Assembly: GCA_016647705.1 (NCBI GenBank)
Contig: CM028330.1
Span: 32,452,649 to 32,516,648 of the forward strand
Direction: 5' to 3'
Length of the DNA stretch: 64,000 bases
From: Eucommia ulmoides
Taxonomy: Eukaryota > Streptophyta > Magnoliopsida > Garryales > Eucommiaceae
The translations under genes and the position numbers were made by a program. Of the stretch, positions 22,075 to 38,060 are shown one piece after another (the first letter of the stretch is position 1; each line of letters starts with the position of its first letter). The notes beneath the pieces were generated by a model. It did no database searches. It was not told where the DNA came from and saw nothing but the letters and a program-made list of their open reading frames with translations.

Positions 22075-24035
22075 GTCAGTGGTAATGATTTTGATAATTG
22101 ATCTAATTGAAAAATATATTTTAAAGTATAAAAAGTTGTGTTTTCGAGTCAATTCGATCAATCGAGAAAAACAATCGGTCAATTGAATAAAACAGTGAGT
22201 TTTGGAGTTGAAACAAAATGCTACTGATCTAGTTGGTCAACCAAGAAAAGCAATCAGTCAACCATTTGAAACAGTAGTTGAGATGGGTAAGGAAATGAGC
22301 ACACTGATCCAATCGGTTAACCGAATAAAGAGGGTTGGTCAACCGTTTGAGTCAGTAGATGAATTGGTGAAAAATGGATCATTAATCCAATCGGTTAACC
22401 GACTGGGTATGGTCAATCAATCGATTGGCTTTGTTCCAACAGCTATATGGAAGCAGGCATAGGTCGATCAACCGACTGACGAGGTTCGGTCAACCGACTG
22501 AGTCAGTTGGGATTTCGGCTAATTTGGTTTCTTGGTAAAAAATTATCCTTTTTTTTATGATTCCAAGAGAGGGATTTGGGGGATTTGAATATAATTGAGC
22601 TATTAACAACCTATTATGTTATATTTATTAATATGGTCCATATATTTTTAGATTCTCCTAATTTAAATTATTTAATACTTCATATTTCTATGATTTTAAA
22701 TTAAGAATAGTTTTATGGACTTAAATGAGATAATTGAAAGTTATTTTTAAGTAAAATACACCCGAAATAAAAGGTAATCATATATGGGGTCTTAGAGTGT
22801 CATTTTATAGTATTTCTTTAAAAAAACTAGTTGTTGAAGGGTTAGTTATTGGTTCATTAATATAGACCTACAGGAATGGAAATCAACATTAGGAACAATC
22901 ATTTTGAGCTTTTCTAAGAGTGATAAGATTTTTTTAGAGATTCTATTCAAGTTCTTAATCTAAAGCGCTAGATTTTTTGGCGTCACCGATTTGGGTTCTA
23001 CTTGCTATTCAATCCCCCAGTGGGAGGCTCGCATGACGGGCTATTAGCTCAGTGGTAGAGCGCGCCCCTGATAATTGCAGTTTTGGTGTTTTCCCAGTAA
23101 AATCCTTCCAAGTTATATTATTTGCTTTAAATTTATCTTTATCTTGATTACTTGGTTTCAGATTGTTAGAAAAATCGTTTTTGAACTTAAAAACCTGAAA
23201 ATCTTTTTAAGCGATTTTTGCCTATTTATCTGATTACTTGCTAAAAATGTATTACTCACATTATTTATTAATCAGATTTGAATTGCCTCATATTGTATCT
23301 ATCACGTAATAATTATTTGAGATATTAATTGAGTATATTCGTATTGAGGTAGTAGAAGCTCATTGTGAGAAGAAACTTATATTTTTGTATTTTGGAGTTT
23401 GAGTGGATTAGATACGTTTGGGACGGTGTCTAGTCAAGGTAGTTAGATTTCGATCTTTTTTCTGTGAAAAAAATTAAGGTTTGATTTTTGTCTAAGTAAA
23501 AATGATAGGGTATTCTTTTTCTTTGAAAAGAATTAGGTTTTAATTCATCCTGCAATTAAATTATTTTCGAGTGATTTATCAAGGCTCATCCTTCTCCGTG
23601 AAAAGGATAAATGAGAGAGAGTTAGGTTTTTCTTTAAGCTGATAAAAAGATAGGGATTCATCCTTGACTCGAGAAAATGGTAAATTGTAAAGGTTCATTC
23701 TGTGCCTGTAAAAGAATCGTAAATTGTAAGGATTTAGTTTCTATCTGGTAAAGAAATCAAGAGGTTTAGTGGATTGTGAATCTCCGTGGAGCTCGGGGAA
23801 CTAGACGTAGGCAAAACTAGCTTGGCCGAACCAGGATAAATTCTTATGTGCTGCATTGATTTATTTTCTATCTTGTGTTTGTGTATACACTTAGTATTAA
23901 ACACATATCTGCTGCGCATAAAGATAATAATCTACTTAGGAAAATTGATTATTTGTGTTTAAATAAATTAATTGTTTAAATTTGGTAACTACCCAATTCA
24001 CCCCCCCCCCTCTTGCATAGCTCTTTGGGCCAACA
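22075..24035 (+). repeat. Ty1/copia LTR, 5'-truncated, with W-box minisatellite
   Basis: Collinear with the LTRs at 62346-64000 and, in reverse, 47276-49499. An array of GGTCAACCGA-like motifs lies at 22155-22500, then the CTTTTCTAAGAG and ATTGAGCTA blocks, then the terminal ACTACCCAATTCACCCC...GGGCCAACA ending at 24035. The U3 start is missing. A plastid-derived fragment lies within it at about 23010-23078. No PBS follows 24035, so this is a 3' or solo LTR. Confidence 0.75.
23010..23078 (+). other. Nuclear plastid DNA (NUPT): 5' exon of plastid trnI-GAU
   Basis: Positions 23038-23078 read GGGCTATTAGCTCAGTGG followed by TAGAGCGCGCCCCTGATAATTGC. This is the 5' exon of plastid trnI-GAU running into the first bases of its group II intron. 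The preceding bases from about 23010 probably come from the rrn16-trnI spacer (less certain). The insert interrupts a copia LTR whose other copies lack it. With only the 5' exon present it cannot make a tRNA. Confidence 0.75.
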
Positions 24036-24439
24036 AAGGATATGCCACATAATTACTGCAAGTGCAAGTGCGTTTCTCCTAAACAAGTCACTGTGTATTT
24101 TAATTTTTGGAAATTAGTTTTACCTTATCTTTTGATGTTCAATATTGTTCGTTTTAACCCTCCCAAAGCTCTAGATCTACATCTTGATCTTCTTCGACAT
24201 GAATCTCCAATTTGGATCATCTGATCTTCGTCCTTTTGAACTTGATCATCATCGTCTAAATCTTCTTCATCTTTTTCCATATTCTTGGTGCCATTTCTTC
24301 ATTCTTCTCAGTGGTGTTGTTTCTTTGATCATTGTTTTCATATATACTTGGACATTCAACACCCATGAATGTCCAAATCACCAAAATCGTATTCTCAGGA
24401 GTTCACATCCTTGGGGGTCAATAAGACTATGGCTTCTAG
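24036..24439. other. Unassigned DNA between the copia LTR and the pararetrovirus remnant
   Basis: No domain recognised in any frame. Short open frames are present on the plus strand (for example 24042-24224 and 24184-24492) without family resemblance. It could be the upstream, fully eroded part of the pararetrovirus insert. Confidence 0.3.
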
Positions 24440-25680
24440 TCCTAATGATTATAAAGAATTCAAAAAATTATTTCAAAAAAAAATCAAACTAAAACTAGTC
24501 AGACTTACTAGATCACCTCACTCAATTCATGCTTTATGGCTCGAAAGCACGCTAAAATAGTTAGGAAAAAAGATAGAATGGAGATCAATTATAAAAAACT
24601 AAATGAAACTAACATTGATGGTTCCTACTTCATTCCCAAAAAAAAAGGGTTTTGATAAACAAAATCCAACGTTGTGAAGTATTTAGTAGATTTGATTGTA
24701 AATATGGATATTCAAGGGTTCGAATGGAATATGAATTCATATCTTTAATAGCATTTAGTACCCTTGAAGGCCAGTATGAATGTCTATTTAAGGCTTTTGA
24801 GTTAGAAATGTGCTACAAATCATTCAAAGAAGATTGAACAAAATCTTTAATAAATATGAAGATTTATCTAGTTTACATTGATGACATCTCTAGAGATGTG
24901 TGGGAACACAAACAACACTTGAGATTATAGTAGCAACACTTGAGATAGTAGAAGAAATAAAAATCTCATTGGATAATCATGTCAAAGAAGAAAATGGTAC
25001 TTAAAACAGATAAAATTAAATTTCTTGGATTGGAAATTGATAATGGAAAAATATTCAAAATCATATCATAGAAAAATTGAAGAATTTTCCTTCACCAATA
25101 CAAATTAACGTCAAGGATTTTTAAGGTGAGTTAACCATATGAGGAAATATATCCCAAATCTGACAACACTAATTATAACTCTATTACGTCAACTTAAAAA
25201 TAGCTTCAATTGGCACTTAAGCAAGCGGGATAAACAACACGTCGATAAGATTAAACAAGTTAGTTACCCAAAGCAAATGATCTTATGATTCTTTAGACCA
25301 ATAGTTCTGATAAAATCTGGGGAACCATTACAAAAGCAAAATCATTAGGCAGCACTTTTGAAAATAAAAATTGTACATATGCCTTGGAAACTTTTAAAAC
25401 CTCAAAGTAGAATTACAGAAAAATTAACAATCAAGAATGCTCTGTTTAAATTTCATTTATTCGACCTCAAAAGTCTTTGATAAGAACAAAATGTAAATAT
25501 CTCAAAACATTTATTTAAAAAAAATGGGGACTCTTAAGATGGTTGATGTGGTTTTCAAATTTTAAATTTGATGTCGTACATATTGTAAAAAATCATAAAT
25601 ATCTTCCAAGTCCTTACAAGATTATTTCAATGACGAGGGCTCGTGATGATAAATCCGAATATCTCATGCCCCCAACAAGT
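24440..25680 (+). pseudogene. Endogenous pararetrovirus (Caulimoviridae-like) RT-RNase H remnant
   Basis: Plus-strand frames read like the RT and RNase H part of plant pararetroviruses, closest in wording to petuvirus/caulimovirus-type polyproteins. An INYKKLNETNIDG-like fingers block lies near 24585-24620. FSRFDCKYGYSRVRMEY follows near 24690, and VYIDD (the RT active-site box) is at 24871-24885. A readable TNSSDKIWGTI (RNase H start) is near 25300 and LLRWLMWFSNFKFDVVHI near 25535. Stop codons and frame changes occur every few dozen codons, so it is a dead integrated copy. Capsid, movement and protease parts are not recognisable. Confidence 0.7.
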
Positions 25681-25925
25681 TAAGTTTTATGGTATCAAAA
25701 TATCTCATGCTAAAACAACACCATTTGGAAGCTTCTAGTGATTGGGAATTCTTACGATGTAAAGACTTCGGAGATATGCACCGACTAAGAACCGCTTCCG
25801 TTTATGGTGTTTCATAGGATTGTATTTATTTAGCTTGCCTATATAAGAGACAAATGTAGAAGCAACTTGTATTTTAATCTCACTTATTTAAAAAATACAG
25901 AAACCCAATGCATTCACCTACACAC
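25681..25925 (+). other. Possible intergenic/promoter-like tail of the pararetrovirus remnant
   Basis: Directly after the RNase H remnant comes noncoding DNA with a TATATAAG box at 25840-25847, about 30 bp upstream of GTAGAAGCAACTTG. This resembles the layout of caulimovirid large intergenic regions. Assignment is by position and the TATA box only. Confidence 0.4.
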
Positions 25926-26300
25926 GCGCAGTTATATATAACTACTTTATATGTAAATTTTTATTAGATGTAACAAATATTATTTTATTTTGTAATATAT
26001 AACTAATTTGTGTGTAAAAATTTGTTAAATGTAACAAAAATCACATAAAATATATGTAATTAGTTATATATAACTAAATGTATACAAATACATGTAATTA
26101 ATATTAAACTAATTTCTATGTGTAATATTTGTTAAATGTCACAAATATTACACAAATATATATAATTGTAACATGTAACTAATATTACATAAGTACATAT
26201 AATAAAAAAAAAATACATATATAAATGTAAATATATAATAATTATTAAATTGTAATTAATATTAATTACATGTAACTAATATTCACTATAATACGAATTT
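25926..26300. repeat. AT-rich degenerate tandem repeat
   Basis: Several imperfect copies of a unit of roughly 70-80 bp with the core TTGTTAAATGTAACAAA and ATATAACTAA. No coding frame. Origin unknown. Confidence 0.55.
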
Positions 26301-26463
26301 ACTCACCAAAGTGTTAAAATTCTTGCAATACGTGCACATTCGGGACTAAAACTCAAGTTGAATCCAACTTAAGGGACTAAATTAAAATTTATATCTTAAA
26401 CGAGACTTTTTTAAAATTACGTCTGTCATTAGGGACTTTCGGCCAATTATCCCTATATTGTAT

Positions 26464-26584
26464 ATGTTAGATTATTGTGTGTGTATATATATATATACAC
26501 GTGTGTGTATATATATATGTGTGTATATACATAGTAACTATATATATAGATAGATAATATATATGTATAAATAGTACATATTAT

Positions 26585-26645
<61 letters not shown>
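26464..26645. repeat. Compound TA/TG/CA microsatellite
   Basis: Runs of (TG)n, (TA)n, (CA)n and a final long (AT)n occur within about 180 bp. Simple-sequence expansion. Confidence 0.9.
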
Positions 26646-26648
<3 letters not shown>

Positions 26649-27431
26649 TAGAGTAAAATTCATTTATTTTTTTAAATAATTTATTATTAAATAGATATTC
26701 AAAATTGATACCTAAAATAACATTATGAGAATTTCGCTATGTTTCATGATTCTATTTATTCTCTCATTCCATAATAACCAAACAATCGAATAGTTTTATT
26801 GACAAATTCATTTCATTTTTTTTTTTATTCCATTCTTTCTCCCATTCTATTCTAATTTGATTCCACTACCTTAGTGCGTGTACAAAACAATCGCTGAGAA
26901 GAAGACGTTAAGATTCTCCACCAATAGAAAACTTGCAAAAACTCAGAGAAGGGTAGCATGATGGGCTTCGTACAATAAATTGAGAAACTTGATGTCATTA
27001 CTGCTGTCCTTCACTCCAATAAGTAAGATGAAAAGTACCATAGTAAGTAAATAGGTTTGATTTATAATTGTTAAAAGGCTCCACCAAACACTCAATTTTC
27101 GTAAGAAACCCTTTTTTAAATCAAAATCCTATACATTACCTCAAACACAATGACCCAACACTTGCGACCCCTTCCTCTGGTATAATAAACGAGTGAACAG
27201 TAAAAACAGTGATTCAGAGCATAAACAAAGAGATCGACAAACCATAACTCGCACCACACACCAGCAGCTGGTTGACAGTAAAATGAAAAATGAAGTTCCA
27301 TTAACCCTTCATGATAATTCAAGAAACAAAGTAAAACTACAAATAGATTTTAAATCATAAGATAAATCACTTTAGAGAACTAAAAGGCTCGGAACAACCC
27401 TCAAGCACAGTCCTGCCAGATGATTACATGT
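26646..27431. other. AT-rich spacer and 3' flank of the ubiquitin-L40 gene
   Basis: Poly-T rich DNA up to about 26880, with CATTCCAT and TTCCATTC blocks suggestive of an old MITE. Less AT-rich sequence approaches the gene. The 3' UTR of the minus-strand gene should lie within about 27150-27431. Short frames here (27116-27322) have no resemblance. Confidence 0.4.
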
Positions 27432-30545
<3,114 letters not shown>

Positions 30546-30960
30546 TTTCGCTCTCTCCCTCCCCACCCCTCTGCGGCTGTGTTGAAATCAATAGCCAATC
30601 TTACATGCGTGTTAGCTTTTAAATGTTGTGATGTGATGTGATGTAAGTCGAACAGCGATTGCACGAAACTTGGGAGCCCTACGCTTATTTAGCCCAGGGA
30701 CTCCAGCCCAAAGAGAGTTCGACCTAAGCGAGAATATGTCATTGAACACTCTCTCTCTCTCTCTCTCTCTCTGCACTATACTAAATATTTTCCCTCATTT
30801 TCTCTCTCTCTCTCTCTCTATTTTTTTAATAAAATATCACTTACCTCTTTTATTGATTAAAAAATAATAATTTTTTTTATTATAATAATAATTTTATCCT
30901 TTAATATTTAAAAAATAATTAAATAATAAAAAATTAAAATACATAAATAACTCTTTAATT
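30546..30960 (-). promoter_or_regulatory. 5' UTR and proximal promoter of ubiquitin-L40
   Basis: Upstream of the ATG lie a pyrimidine/purine-rich leader (GAGAGAGCGAAAA on the minus strand), a TGATG repeat near 30628-30645 and two CT/GA microsatellites (about 30751-30771 and 30800-30820). A GA-rich leader is common in plant ribosomal-protein genes. A telobox-like AAACCCTAAA lies just inside the coding sequence (30520-30529). No clear TATA box can be assigned. Confidence 0.45.
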
Positions 30961-31440
30961 TATATATATTCATCGACACTTCCTACCATCGCACCCACAG
31001 CCACCACCACCTCCTACCACTGTCGCCACCAATCACTTGCCACCACCTCCCAACTGCTGCCACCCACCACCTCCCACCGCCACTACTCACCTCCATTTTG
31101 AAAAATATATATATTTTTTAATCATTTCATTAAAAAAAATATAAATAAATAACTCTTTCATTAACCCTTTTCTCTCTCTCTCTGGTGGGGTTTGGTGGTG
31201 GCAGCGGTGGATAGTGCTGGCGATGATGGGTGGTGGCGAGGGAGTTGGGCGGTGGGTGGTGGCGGTGGAAGTTGGGTAGTGGCGGTGAGTGGCAATTGGA
31301 GGTGGTGTTGGGTGGTGGCGGTAGGAGGCGGTGTTGGGTGGCGGCGGAGGGTGGTGGCGGGAGTAGGAAGTGGCGGTGGAGGGTGGTGGCGGGAGTAGGA
31401 AGTGGCGGTGGCGGTGGGAGTTAGGTGGTGGTGATAGATA
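30961..31440. repeat. CCACC/GGTGG inverted minisatellite
   Basis: The left arm (about 30985-31090) is CCACCACC-rich on the plus strand and the right arm (about 31187-31430) is GGTGGTGGCGG-rich. They are separated by about 100 bp of AT-rich DNA and a CT run. The arms are complementary in composition and can fold back. Open frames on both strands (for example 31087-31518 minus) are proline/serine or glycine repeats without a domain. Flanking DNA at 31441-31684 is AT-rich without features. Confidence 0.65.
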
Positions 31441-33269
31441 AATATAATTATTTAAAATATTAAGAGTAAAAAATATAGGGTTACTAATAAATTTTAAAAA
31501 TAAATAAATTAAGGACAATTTTAATCAAATAGAAGTAAGTAATGTTTCAGCAAAAAATAAAGAAAGTCTTTAATATTTACAAAATAACATGAAAAATATC
31601 TAATATAGTGCAAAATGATAGAAGATCAATGACATATACCCCTATCAAGCTCATTGGCATACATTAATTTCTATTTGACAATAAGGCGGCGTTAGGATTT
31701 GACAAAAGAATTTCTAACCGACGTGATTTTAAAATGTTGGATTTTGAAATCTATTATTTAAAAAAGAAAAGAAAAATTATTTGGATAAAATTAAAAAATT
31801 TAACCATGTAATTTTATAATTCTCTATTCAAAGTATTTGTAACCGGAATTTATAAATTAAAGACAAATATGAATAAATTATTAAACAATAAGTATTAATA
31901 GATTATTAAACACAAATATGAAGAGATTATTAAGAAAATATATCCATAAACAAAAATTAAACAATCTATATGAACAGATTATTAAACAATAATTGTACTA
32001 AACAAATTAAATCAATAACCAACAATTATAATTAAACTGAATAGATTATTAAACAAAAAACATATAAACAAAAATTGTCTGCCGTTGTCTGCCGCCGGCC
32101 GTCTGCCGTTGTCGTCGTCGTCGGAGGTTGCAGTGGAGACGTCGTCGAAGGCTGTAAAAGGAAGAGAAAGAAGTTTCAAGCTCGTCATTCGTCGTCTTCG
32201 GAGGCAACAAGGAGCTAGTCTCGGAGCAAGGTAGAGAGATCGGAAGATATGAAGGGTTGTACGAGGGAGAGAAATAGAGGAGAAGAGGCAAGGCAACGAG
32301 GACGACGAAGAAATTGAAAAAAAAAACCTAGAAATTGAAAAAGAACCTGGAGAAATTGAAAACAAACCTAGAAATTGAAAACGATCTTGATAGGAATTGA
32401 AAACAAACCTAGAAATCGACGGCAAAGTGAAGTGTAGTAGCAAGGGACGACGACGACGACGACGACGACGACGGCGAAGGCGGCGATGACGAGGGAACGA
32501 CAAAGAGGACGACGGAACGACGAAGGAACGAAGAGGAACGGAGAAGGAAAGAAGAGCACGGGCTGCGATCTGCGAGGATGAGCGAAGCTTTTGAAGAAGA
32601 AATTACAAATACCCCTTCTCGATGGATTTACAAATAACGCCTCTTTGAAAAGCATTTCCAAATACCACTTTTCCTACTATTTAACAATTATTGGGATTTT
32701 ACAAATTTCTTTTAAATACCCAAACAAAATTTTTTCTAAAAAAAAAATTTGAAATTCCTTACCTAAATTATTATTCCTAAGATTTTGATAAACAATTAAG
32801 TATTGATATTTTTTGTGAAACCACAATTAAGTATTGATATTTTTTGTGGAACTAATGAGTTTATTAAGTGTTTCAATTTAAAAGTTTCATTGATGATATT
32901 ATCATGAAGAAATTGTTGAAGATGCTAACAACGCTAAGAGACTGTCAAAGAGTTGGACATTAAGCGACTGAATATTTTGAAGAATCTAGGTAAAAATAAC
33001 TCAGGTTAATTTTCTCTTAATGTATCCCAATTTGGATCACACACGACACAAAAATGAATTTATATTTATGTATGTTTTTATTAGGATCCTGATTAGTTAA
33101 CATATTTGCTTCAATGTGAAATTGAAGAAGAAATATTGACCTAAGAAAGATTATTGTTTAAAATTAATTAAAAAAGTGTCAATCAAGTTAACCGAGAAAT
33201 GAAATCGCTTAAAAGGGTAAAAGCGTCGAAGGTTGGAGTTAAAATTAATTAAGGAGGAAGTGTTCCAGC

Positions 33270-33648
33270 AAGGATCGGACGACTGACCAGGGAGGATCGG
33301 TCAACCGATGAGAAGTAACTGAGAATTGGAAAAGTCTTTGGATCTATCGGTCAACCGACTAAGAAAAATCGGTCGACCTATGGCCAATACTTGAACTCTC
33401 TAAATCGATCGGTCAACAAACCATAAAAGATCGATCGACCTGTGACCAATACTTGAACTCTCTGAATCGATCGGTCAACAGACCATAGATAATCGGTTGA
33501 CCGACCATGGCAGAAAAATAGCCTAGGAAGCATCCTAAATTGATCGGTCAACCGACTCATGGAGTATCGGTCGACCAACTAGCGAATAATTTTGGCTTAG
33601 GCTACAACCTGAATCGATCGGTCGACTAGTGAGTTTTGGTCGGTCAAC
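33270..33648 (+). promoter_or_regulatory. W-box / GGTCAACCGA minisatellite in the copia LTR
   Basis: About seven copies of GGTCAA or TTGACC in about 375 bp, mostly as CGGTCAACCGA or CGGTTGACCG, alternate with related CGGTCGACC palindromes at intervals of 50-60 bp. TTGACC is the core of the W-box bound by WRKY factors. The array lies in the U3-proximal half of the LTR. Equivalent arrays occur at 22155-22500, 48845-49060, 58243-58490, 62090-62300 and 62800-63070. Confidence 0.6.
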
Positions 33649-35087
33649 TGGACGCGGCCATTTAAGACGCTCACATCTGAATTTACTCGCAAGCGTAGGA
33701 AGTCAAGTTTTAATATAATGATTGTGAGATCGAATATCGTTCCACTGGGGAAGGGTAAATTAGTTAAATACTGTAATTTACGTAGTCTCATATTATCTCA
33801 ACTTCTCAAGAATTGTTTGTATTTTAATTAACAACTAAGATAAATGACAACTATAGGGTTAGTTCTAACTATATTAATTACATAGGTATTGATTTCTTTC
33901 ACGTAATACATATTTGACTTCGTTTAGTTAGCTATAACGGTGTTTATCCTATCTGACAATCTCTGTATCTATAACTCGCTCACTCCCTCTTCCGAGTGTA
34001 AAGCGAACGAATATATAACTTTGCGTTGACGCCGAGGTCCCCTTCGAACGTCTTTTCGAACACATAGTCACATGAGTCGTGAAGCAATGTCATGGATTGC
34101 ACACGTTCTAATGCCCTCTCGGGTCGTTAGAACGTCGCGTTGCGTTTACCCTAGTCCGAATCCGGGGTTACCTCTCCCGAGTATCAAACCCCATATTCTC
34201 TAATTATCTAAACTAGCATAATAACAAGAATAGTGGTAAACACAATCGGATTTTGATAAACAACCATTAAAGTAACATATATTCAATCAACTAGTAATTA
34301 CATGACTTACAACAACACCTAGATAATATTTATCTAATACTACATGATCCTAGCAATATAAACATACAAACAAGAGTGATTTAACATCATTAGATATGTA
34401 AAAGTAATTACAAAGATAAAAACAAGGGAAGAATGATCAAAACTGAGAGTAAAATGGTCTACTGTCGCTAAGGATCGCTCCGCAAATGCTTCGTCTTCAT
34501 CAAAATGATGAACCTCATCCTTGATCTCTCATAAATGGCTAAAGAACACTATACTAGGGTTAGGAACGTTCAACAACCTTTTTCAGACGTGGGAGAGTTG
34601 GTTTTATAAGCCCAAGGTTTCAAAAATATCTAAAAATATCTTTTTCTCAGTGTAGAGTTGACCGCCGCGACAGTGGGTAAGTCAGTTTGTCCTTCGCTGT
34701 GGCGGTAGAGGAAATAGTGAACTTCAGGATCTTTCTGTTGTTTCACCGCCTCGGAGGTAGAATAGTCTTCAAACTCTCTGATCGTTCAACACCGCGACAG
34801 TGAAAACAATACCAACTCTTTGTCGTTTCACTGCCTAGGCGGTGAGACTTGTTCAATTTCAGCTCTCTCTACACTCTCACCGCTGCGGCAATGGTTAAGT
34901 TATTCTGAAACCTTGTATTTTTCCATCGTTTCTTCGCCCTTTTTCTACCATTTCGCTCGTTTATAGCTCATTAACGTCCCTACATCTGAATTATATAAAA
35001 ACTAACAAAAACACAATTAAATATAACTAATTCACTCGAAAACTACCAAATCTAGCTTAGAAGTAGATAGGTATTTTCTACCTATCA
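33649..35087 (-). repeat. Athila-type solo LTR
   Basis: 1439 bp, TG...CA on both strands. On the minus strand it starts TGATAGGTAGAAAATACC, like the LTR starts at 6927 and 40333. Target duplication TCAAC is at 33644-33648 and 35088-35092. It carries the conserved CCTCTCCCGAGTATC block and eroded palindromic modules (for example CACTGCCTAGGCGGTG near 34830). It has no internal region, so it is a solo LTR left by recombination. Confidence 0.9.
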
Positions 35088-36457
35088 TCAACCGATAGTG
35101 TTGTTTCAGAATTTGAGGATTTATTGGATTTGATAAAAAAAAAAAGTAGTCGTTACTGGCCTTTTTTTGGTGTGAAAAATTGAGAGATATTCTAGGGATT
35201 TGAGTATTATTATAGATATATTGTTGTTATTTTGATATCCCTAAAGATATGGTGCATATATTTTAAGTATTTCTCAAATTGGTACATTTAATATTTTCTA
35301 TCCTATTGATTTGAGATTGAAAAATATTTTAGGGATTTAATGAATGTTTTAAATGTCATATTTAAGTGAAATATACCAGGAATGAATGATTTTGATATAT
35401 GGGGTCCATATGTGCATTTAATTATCATAAGATGTGGAAACTAGTCGTTACAAGGCCTGTTTCAAATCATTATTTATGGACCTGCGTTTTTCACTTATGA
35501 GTGATCCTAATCAATCAAGAACTAAGTGTTCGTGAGTTTTCTGAGAGTTATTATTCTATCAAGAATCTTGAGTTCGTAAGTTTTCTGAGACTTATCATTC
35601 TGAGATTATATTGAGTGATTATCATGAGATTTTCTTGAGAAAAAATTCTTGAGAATAAGTGTTGTGAATTTTGGCGTCACCAATCCAAGTTTTGTCGCGA
35701 TTCAATTTTCATTCTTTAGGTGATATCCTGGTGAGATTGTTCTAAGCTTTAATTCTTTGTCGTGATTAAATATTATTTTGCTTGCTTGGATTTTTAGGTA
35801 TTGTGAAATCGTTTTTGAACTTTAAAGTGTATAAAAATTATTTTAAAATGATTTTGGTGATAATCTGATTACGTGCTCAACTATGTGCTACCCATTTAAT
35901 CAAGTTTAAATTAATTTGAGGTGGTAGAAGCTCCGAGTGGGAAAAACTTATCAATTTTTGTAATTGGTAAGTTGTGTGCGGATCAGATATTGTTGGGAAT
36001 ATCTAATCAGGAGTAACTGGGTTTTAATCTCTTCCGGTAAAGAGATTGGGGTTTAATCTTTATCTAAGTACAAAAAAGTTAGGTTACTCTTTTCCCGTAA
36101 AAATAGATAGGTATAATTCTTCTTGATTAGAATTGAAATTGAGTGAATTATAAAGGTTCTATCCTTACTTAGAAAAATGATACTTGGAGTGTTTTTGGTA
36201 AGGTTCTATTCTTAGCCTAAGGTATAAAAAAATTAGATTTGATCCTTAACCTGATAAAGGATTATGTTAGTCTTGAGCTTGGAAATAAGATAAGGTTATT
36301 CCTGCGCCTAGGAAAAGGATTAGGTGGTGATTCCTCTTGAATAGAATTAGGTTAGTCTTGAGCTTGGAAAAAAGATAAGGTTATTCCTGAGCCTAGGAAA
36401 AGAAAATTATAAATGTTGATTTTGAGCCTGTGAAAAGAATCATCGTGTAAAGGTTTG

Positions 36458-37996
36458 TGTAACGCCCCGGTTTTTTAAGGTTGCCACTAGGTTTCTCCTA
36501 AAGAGAATTCTACCTCGAATATTTAACTATTTATAAATAAATTAGATTATTATTAATTCCGCTCCGATACCAAATGTAACGGCCCGGTTTCCCAAAGCTG
36601 CCACTAGGTTTCTCTCTTTGGAGAAATTAATACTACAACTAAATAGTTAATATTTTAATTAATAAAATCTGAGAGATTTTATACACAAAGACAATTATAA
36701 CTGTTATCAATAGTTATATTAATTTAATATTCCGTATTGATTCCATATTCCAAATTCCTTATACTTGCTAATGTGTTCAAATTCGAACAAAAGGTTCAAC
36801 AATAACCTATACATATATAACTACAGAGCAATCAATAATTCCTTTTATAAATATTTGATAAATTTTACAAATTACGATGATAATTATAATTATCGAATTC
36901 ATCGACTCAATTTTACAACGGTAAATAATAACTACAATCGTTATAAATCGAAATTCAACTATAATTATAATAACTATAATTATTATGGTAAATAATAATC
37001 GAAATTAGTATTTAATTATTATCAACGGTAAACATATAATTATTATACTAATAATTATAATATGTATAAGATATTATATAATAAAGAAATCTATTATACA
37101 TATTATAATAAAGATATTGATATGTGAAGTTTAACTATAATTCTCGGTACATTACTTAATCAAAACTTGAAGCCTATAATATTATAATTTGGTCTCACAA
37201 TCCTAACCATAGTAATTGATCGATTTATAATTTGCCGTTCAATATAGGTATATATAGATTCCAAAATCCATAACATATCTGTTTATAAATTCAAATTTAC
37301 TACAAATTATTATAAATTCATATATTTGTATATAATATATTTATTACAAATTAAATAGAAATTCAACTAAAATTTATGTTGATTGATCACAATAATAAAT
37401 TTTTTCAAATTTTAATATCGATTTTACAACAGTAAATAATAGCTATATTTATTATAAATAGATATTTAAATATACTTCTCGATGTCGTTTTACTCTCACC
37501 GGCCTTGCAAACAAAATTATAGGATTATGAGCTCATGCTCAGTAGAATTTTAACCCCTCTAATACGTGCATCTAATCAAACCCCAAATAAACACATAACA
37601 ATCAAATCATAAATAAACACTTAAACGTATATCTCACATAATTTTCACATAGGACGTATTCATAAATATTTCATGTAAAAACAATTATAATAGTACTAGC
37701 ATAAACTACACAATATACAGAGAAATTAAATACATTTATTAAAAGAGTTAAAAATTCTACCTAAAATTCGAAATCGAAATCTAAACTGGTATACTCAGAA
37801 ACATTCAATATATGTATATATATATGATCACTTTGGATTAATAATCCCAAAATAAATTCTTATAGTTTCATTTCCAAGTCCTGTAAGCGGCTCCAATGTC
37901 TGGCTCCTAATTCCTTGATTTTCTTCTCCCTTCATTAGAATTATGCTTGTTATTTTTATTATTGTTATAACCCTCCAACATATGTCATACATAAAG

Positions 37997-38060
<64 letters not shown>

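Noticed and set aside
23038..23078. tRNA gene
   Set aside because: Only the plastid trnI-GAU 5' exon is present; no T-arm or 3' acceptor half follows.
31087..31518. 143-codon proline/histidine-rich minus frame and glycine-rich plus frames
   Set aside because: Direct translation of the CCACC/GGTGG minisatellite; no domain, no splice or start context.
32012..32661. Minus-strand frames of 163 and 97 codons
   Set aside because: Inside the Harbinger-like MITE and driven by trinucleotide repeats; no transposase motif.
33270..33648. CRISPR-like array (short palindromic repeats with spacers)
   Set aside because: Plant nuclear LTR sequence; repeats are degenerate, spacing is uneven, and the same array recurs at the same place in other copies of the LTR.
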